A stretch of 44,782 nt of DNA, from positions 1 through 44,782 of the forward strand of contig CACXFV010000005.1 of the NCBI GenBank assembly GCA_902767015.1. Direction: 5' to 3'. This DNA is from an uncultured Lachnospiraceae bacterium. Lineage in GTDB: Bacteria > Bacillota > Clostridia > Lachnospirales > Lachnospiraceae. Of the stretch, positions 43,694-44,782 are shown one piece after another (position 1 is the first letter of the stretch; each line of letters opens with the position of its first letter). The notes under the pieces were generated by a model. The model was not told the DNA's origin. It did not search any database and was given only the letters and a program-made list of their open reading frames with translations. A program made the position numbers and the translations under genes.

Positions 43694-44659
43694 TTATGCT
43701 CTCAAATTCCAGTACCAGTTATTATTGCAACGCTCAGCCTTTATCTTTATTTCCTTCTTTGCTGTCTCAAGTGTTCTTTTCGATATTCCTTCCTGTGCTG
43801 CAAGTTCTATAATCTCTGTACTTAAAATTTTCTGTGTTCTTTCTGCCTGTTCTCTTAAAAATTGCTTTGCCATCTCAAGTTTACTTGCCTTTGGCACCAT
43901 ACCGCCCAGTACTTCATCAGCAGTAATTTCATAATCACCTAACCAATGAAATCCGTCCTCTGCCAATTCAAATGCTTTTGGATGACCAAATGCTGCAAGA
44001 TTATTCTTTATCTGTATCATTGCCCTGAGATTACTCTGCCCTTCTATTCTGCCAACAAGCATTACACTCCTTGCCACAGCAAAGAAATCAATGGAACCCA
44101 TTCCCCTGTAAGCAGCCTTTGCTCCTGAGCCTTTATTCATATGACCGATAAGAACAATGGCACAGCCTGTTCTTTCAGCAATACCTCCAAGCTTCTTCGT
44201 CATTTCTCTGGCTTCATTTGCCCGGTTCATATCAGTATCACCGCCAAGATAAGCCTGTATCGGATCAAATATGCACAATTTCGCATTTTCTCTTTTTATG
44301 GCTTCCTCTATCCTGTCATCCGTCATACTAACACTCCTATCAGACTCATCTATGATTGATATTCTGCTACAGTCTGCATTTGCTGCTTCAAGTCTTGGCT
44401 TGACTGTATCTGCAAGTCCGTCTTCTGCTGTTTGATATATTACATTTACAGGCTCAGTAATATTCATATTTTCATCTATACATTCTCCCCTTGATAGCTT
44501 TGCCGCAATATTTAGTATCAGCGTAGATTTCCCATCACCGGGGTCTCCCTGCACTATTGACAGCTTTCCATAAGGGATAAATGGATACCACAGCCATTTA
44601 ATCTGCTGTGATTCAACCTCAGAGAGGTGTATCATTTTTAATTCTGTATTTGTTTCCAC
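43694..44659 (-). CDS. RepA-like hexameric helicase-type AAA ATPase
   Basis: A 321-residue RecA-fold ATPase of the RepA/AAA_25 type. Walker A is GDPGDGKST, and Walker B is LCIFDPIQAY; IGHMNKGSGAKAAYRGMGSIDFFAVARSVMLV is the sensor/arginine region. The C-terminal part (RTLETAKKEIKIKAERCNNNWYWNLRA) has a winged helix look, for DNA binding. Such proteins, fixed in plasmids and mobilizable elements, support replication of the excised form. The GTG at 44659 has GAGG six bases before it; another GTG at 44671 is possible. The upstream part of the element lies off the right edge. Confidence 0.88.
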   Translation of the reverse strand: METNTELKMIHLSEVESQQIKWLWYPFIPYGKLSIVQGDPGDGKSTLILNIAAKLSRGECIDENMNITEPVNVIYQTAEDGLADTVKPRLEAANADCSRISIIDESDRSVSMTDDRIEEAIKRENAKLCIFDPIQAYLGGDTDMNRANEAREMTKKLGGIAERTGCAIVLIGHMNKGSGAKAAYRGMGSIDFFAVARSVMLVGRIEGQSNLRAMIQIKNNLAAFGHPKAFELAEDGFHWLGDYEITADEVLGGMVPKASKLEMAKQFLREQAERTQKILSTEIIELAAQEGISKRTLETAKKEIKIKAERCNNNWYWNLRA

Positions 44660-44681
44660 TGTCTGCCTCACTCGTAAATAA

Positions 44682-44782
44682 TCATTGTCTCAAAGGTGGG
44701 CTGCTGTTATACTTTAATTGGTGTTTTGGTAACAGAAGCCCGCTTTTGTTATCTGCCGTGGCTTTCCCGATTGCCGTCAGGA
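44682..44782 (-). CDS. Possible C-terminus of a gene cut by the window edge
   Basis: The minus-strand frame from the right edge is open for about 32 codons (..LTAIGKATADNKSGLLLPKH..) before a stop at 44682-44684. This is too short to recognise and could be chance. Position just upstream of the RepA-like gene would suit a small element-encoded DNA-binding protein. Confidence 0.2.
   Translation of the reverse strand, partial: LTAIGKATADNKSGLLLPKHQLKYNSSPPLRQ

Overview
The window looks like a chromosome segment from a spore-forming, low-to-mid GC Firmicute of class Clostridia, most likely family Lachnospiraceae. The reasons are: sporulation sigma factors sigE and sigG with spoIIGA, a division and cell-wall (dcw) cluster without ftsA, two tandem class B PBPs of lachnospiral type, purine-rich AGGAGG ribosome sites with several TTG/GTG starts, and a Clostridia-type mobilizable element. 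Species cannot be named from the sequence alone. No tRNA, rRNA or CRISPR array was seen.

Layout. 1-1.8 kb: most of an IS1182-family insertion sequence whose transposase is interrupted by one in-frame TGA. 1.8-6.1 kb (+): a large diguanylate cyclase with a degenerate NTPase/TPR sensory half, then aroE. 6.05-28.3 kb (-): a conserved core read right to left: fruK; mraZ-rsmH-ftsL-PBP-PBP-mraY-murD-ftsW/spoVE-divIB; ftsZ; spoIIGA-sigE; a trigger-factor-like lipoprotein; a DUF5662 gene; a membrane GDPD; thiD; sigG-ylmC/ymxH-nrdR; yqeG. 28.4-32.1 kb: a prolyl-tRNA deacylase, decayed gene remnants, a flavin reductase, a radical SAM gene and a 99-bp palindrome. 32.8-44.8 kb (-): visibly AT-richer DNA that reads as cargo plus backbone of an integrative mobilizable element: RepA-like ATPase, TnpV, candidate oriT, MobV relaxase, then a five-gene operon.

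The five-gene operon (32.8-41.8 kb) is the main candidate for a poorly described system. It holds a small winged-helix regulator, a 999-aa protein joining a PD-(D/E)XK nuclease to an N6-adenine methylase and specificity region (type IIG-like), a second NPPY methylase, a GHKL/Hsp90-type ATPase that appears fused to its own C-terminal PD-(D/E)XK domain, and an ORC/Cdc6-like P-loop ATPase with a zinc ribbon and winged helix. The first three look like restriction-modification. The two ATPases are not standard partners of a type IIG enzyme, and the tight spacing suggests one functional unit, probably anti-phage or anti-plasmid.

In the core, several regulatory features can be read directly: MraZ operators on a 10-bp period just downstream of a good sigma-A promoter; a spoIIG-type promoter with an over-long 21-bp spacer and a 0A box ahead of spoIIGA-sigE; a perfect 12-bp-arm hairpin abutting the Shine-Dalgarno of sigG; a hairpin in the ftsZ leader; and three successive hairpins between mraY and murD. 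All functional statements come from reading motifs by eye; no database search was run.
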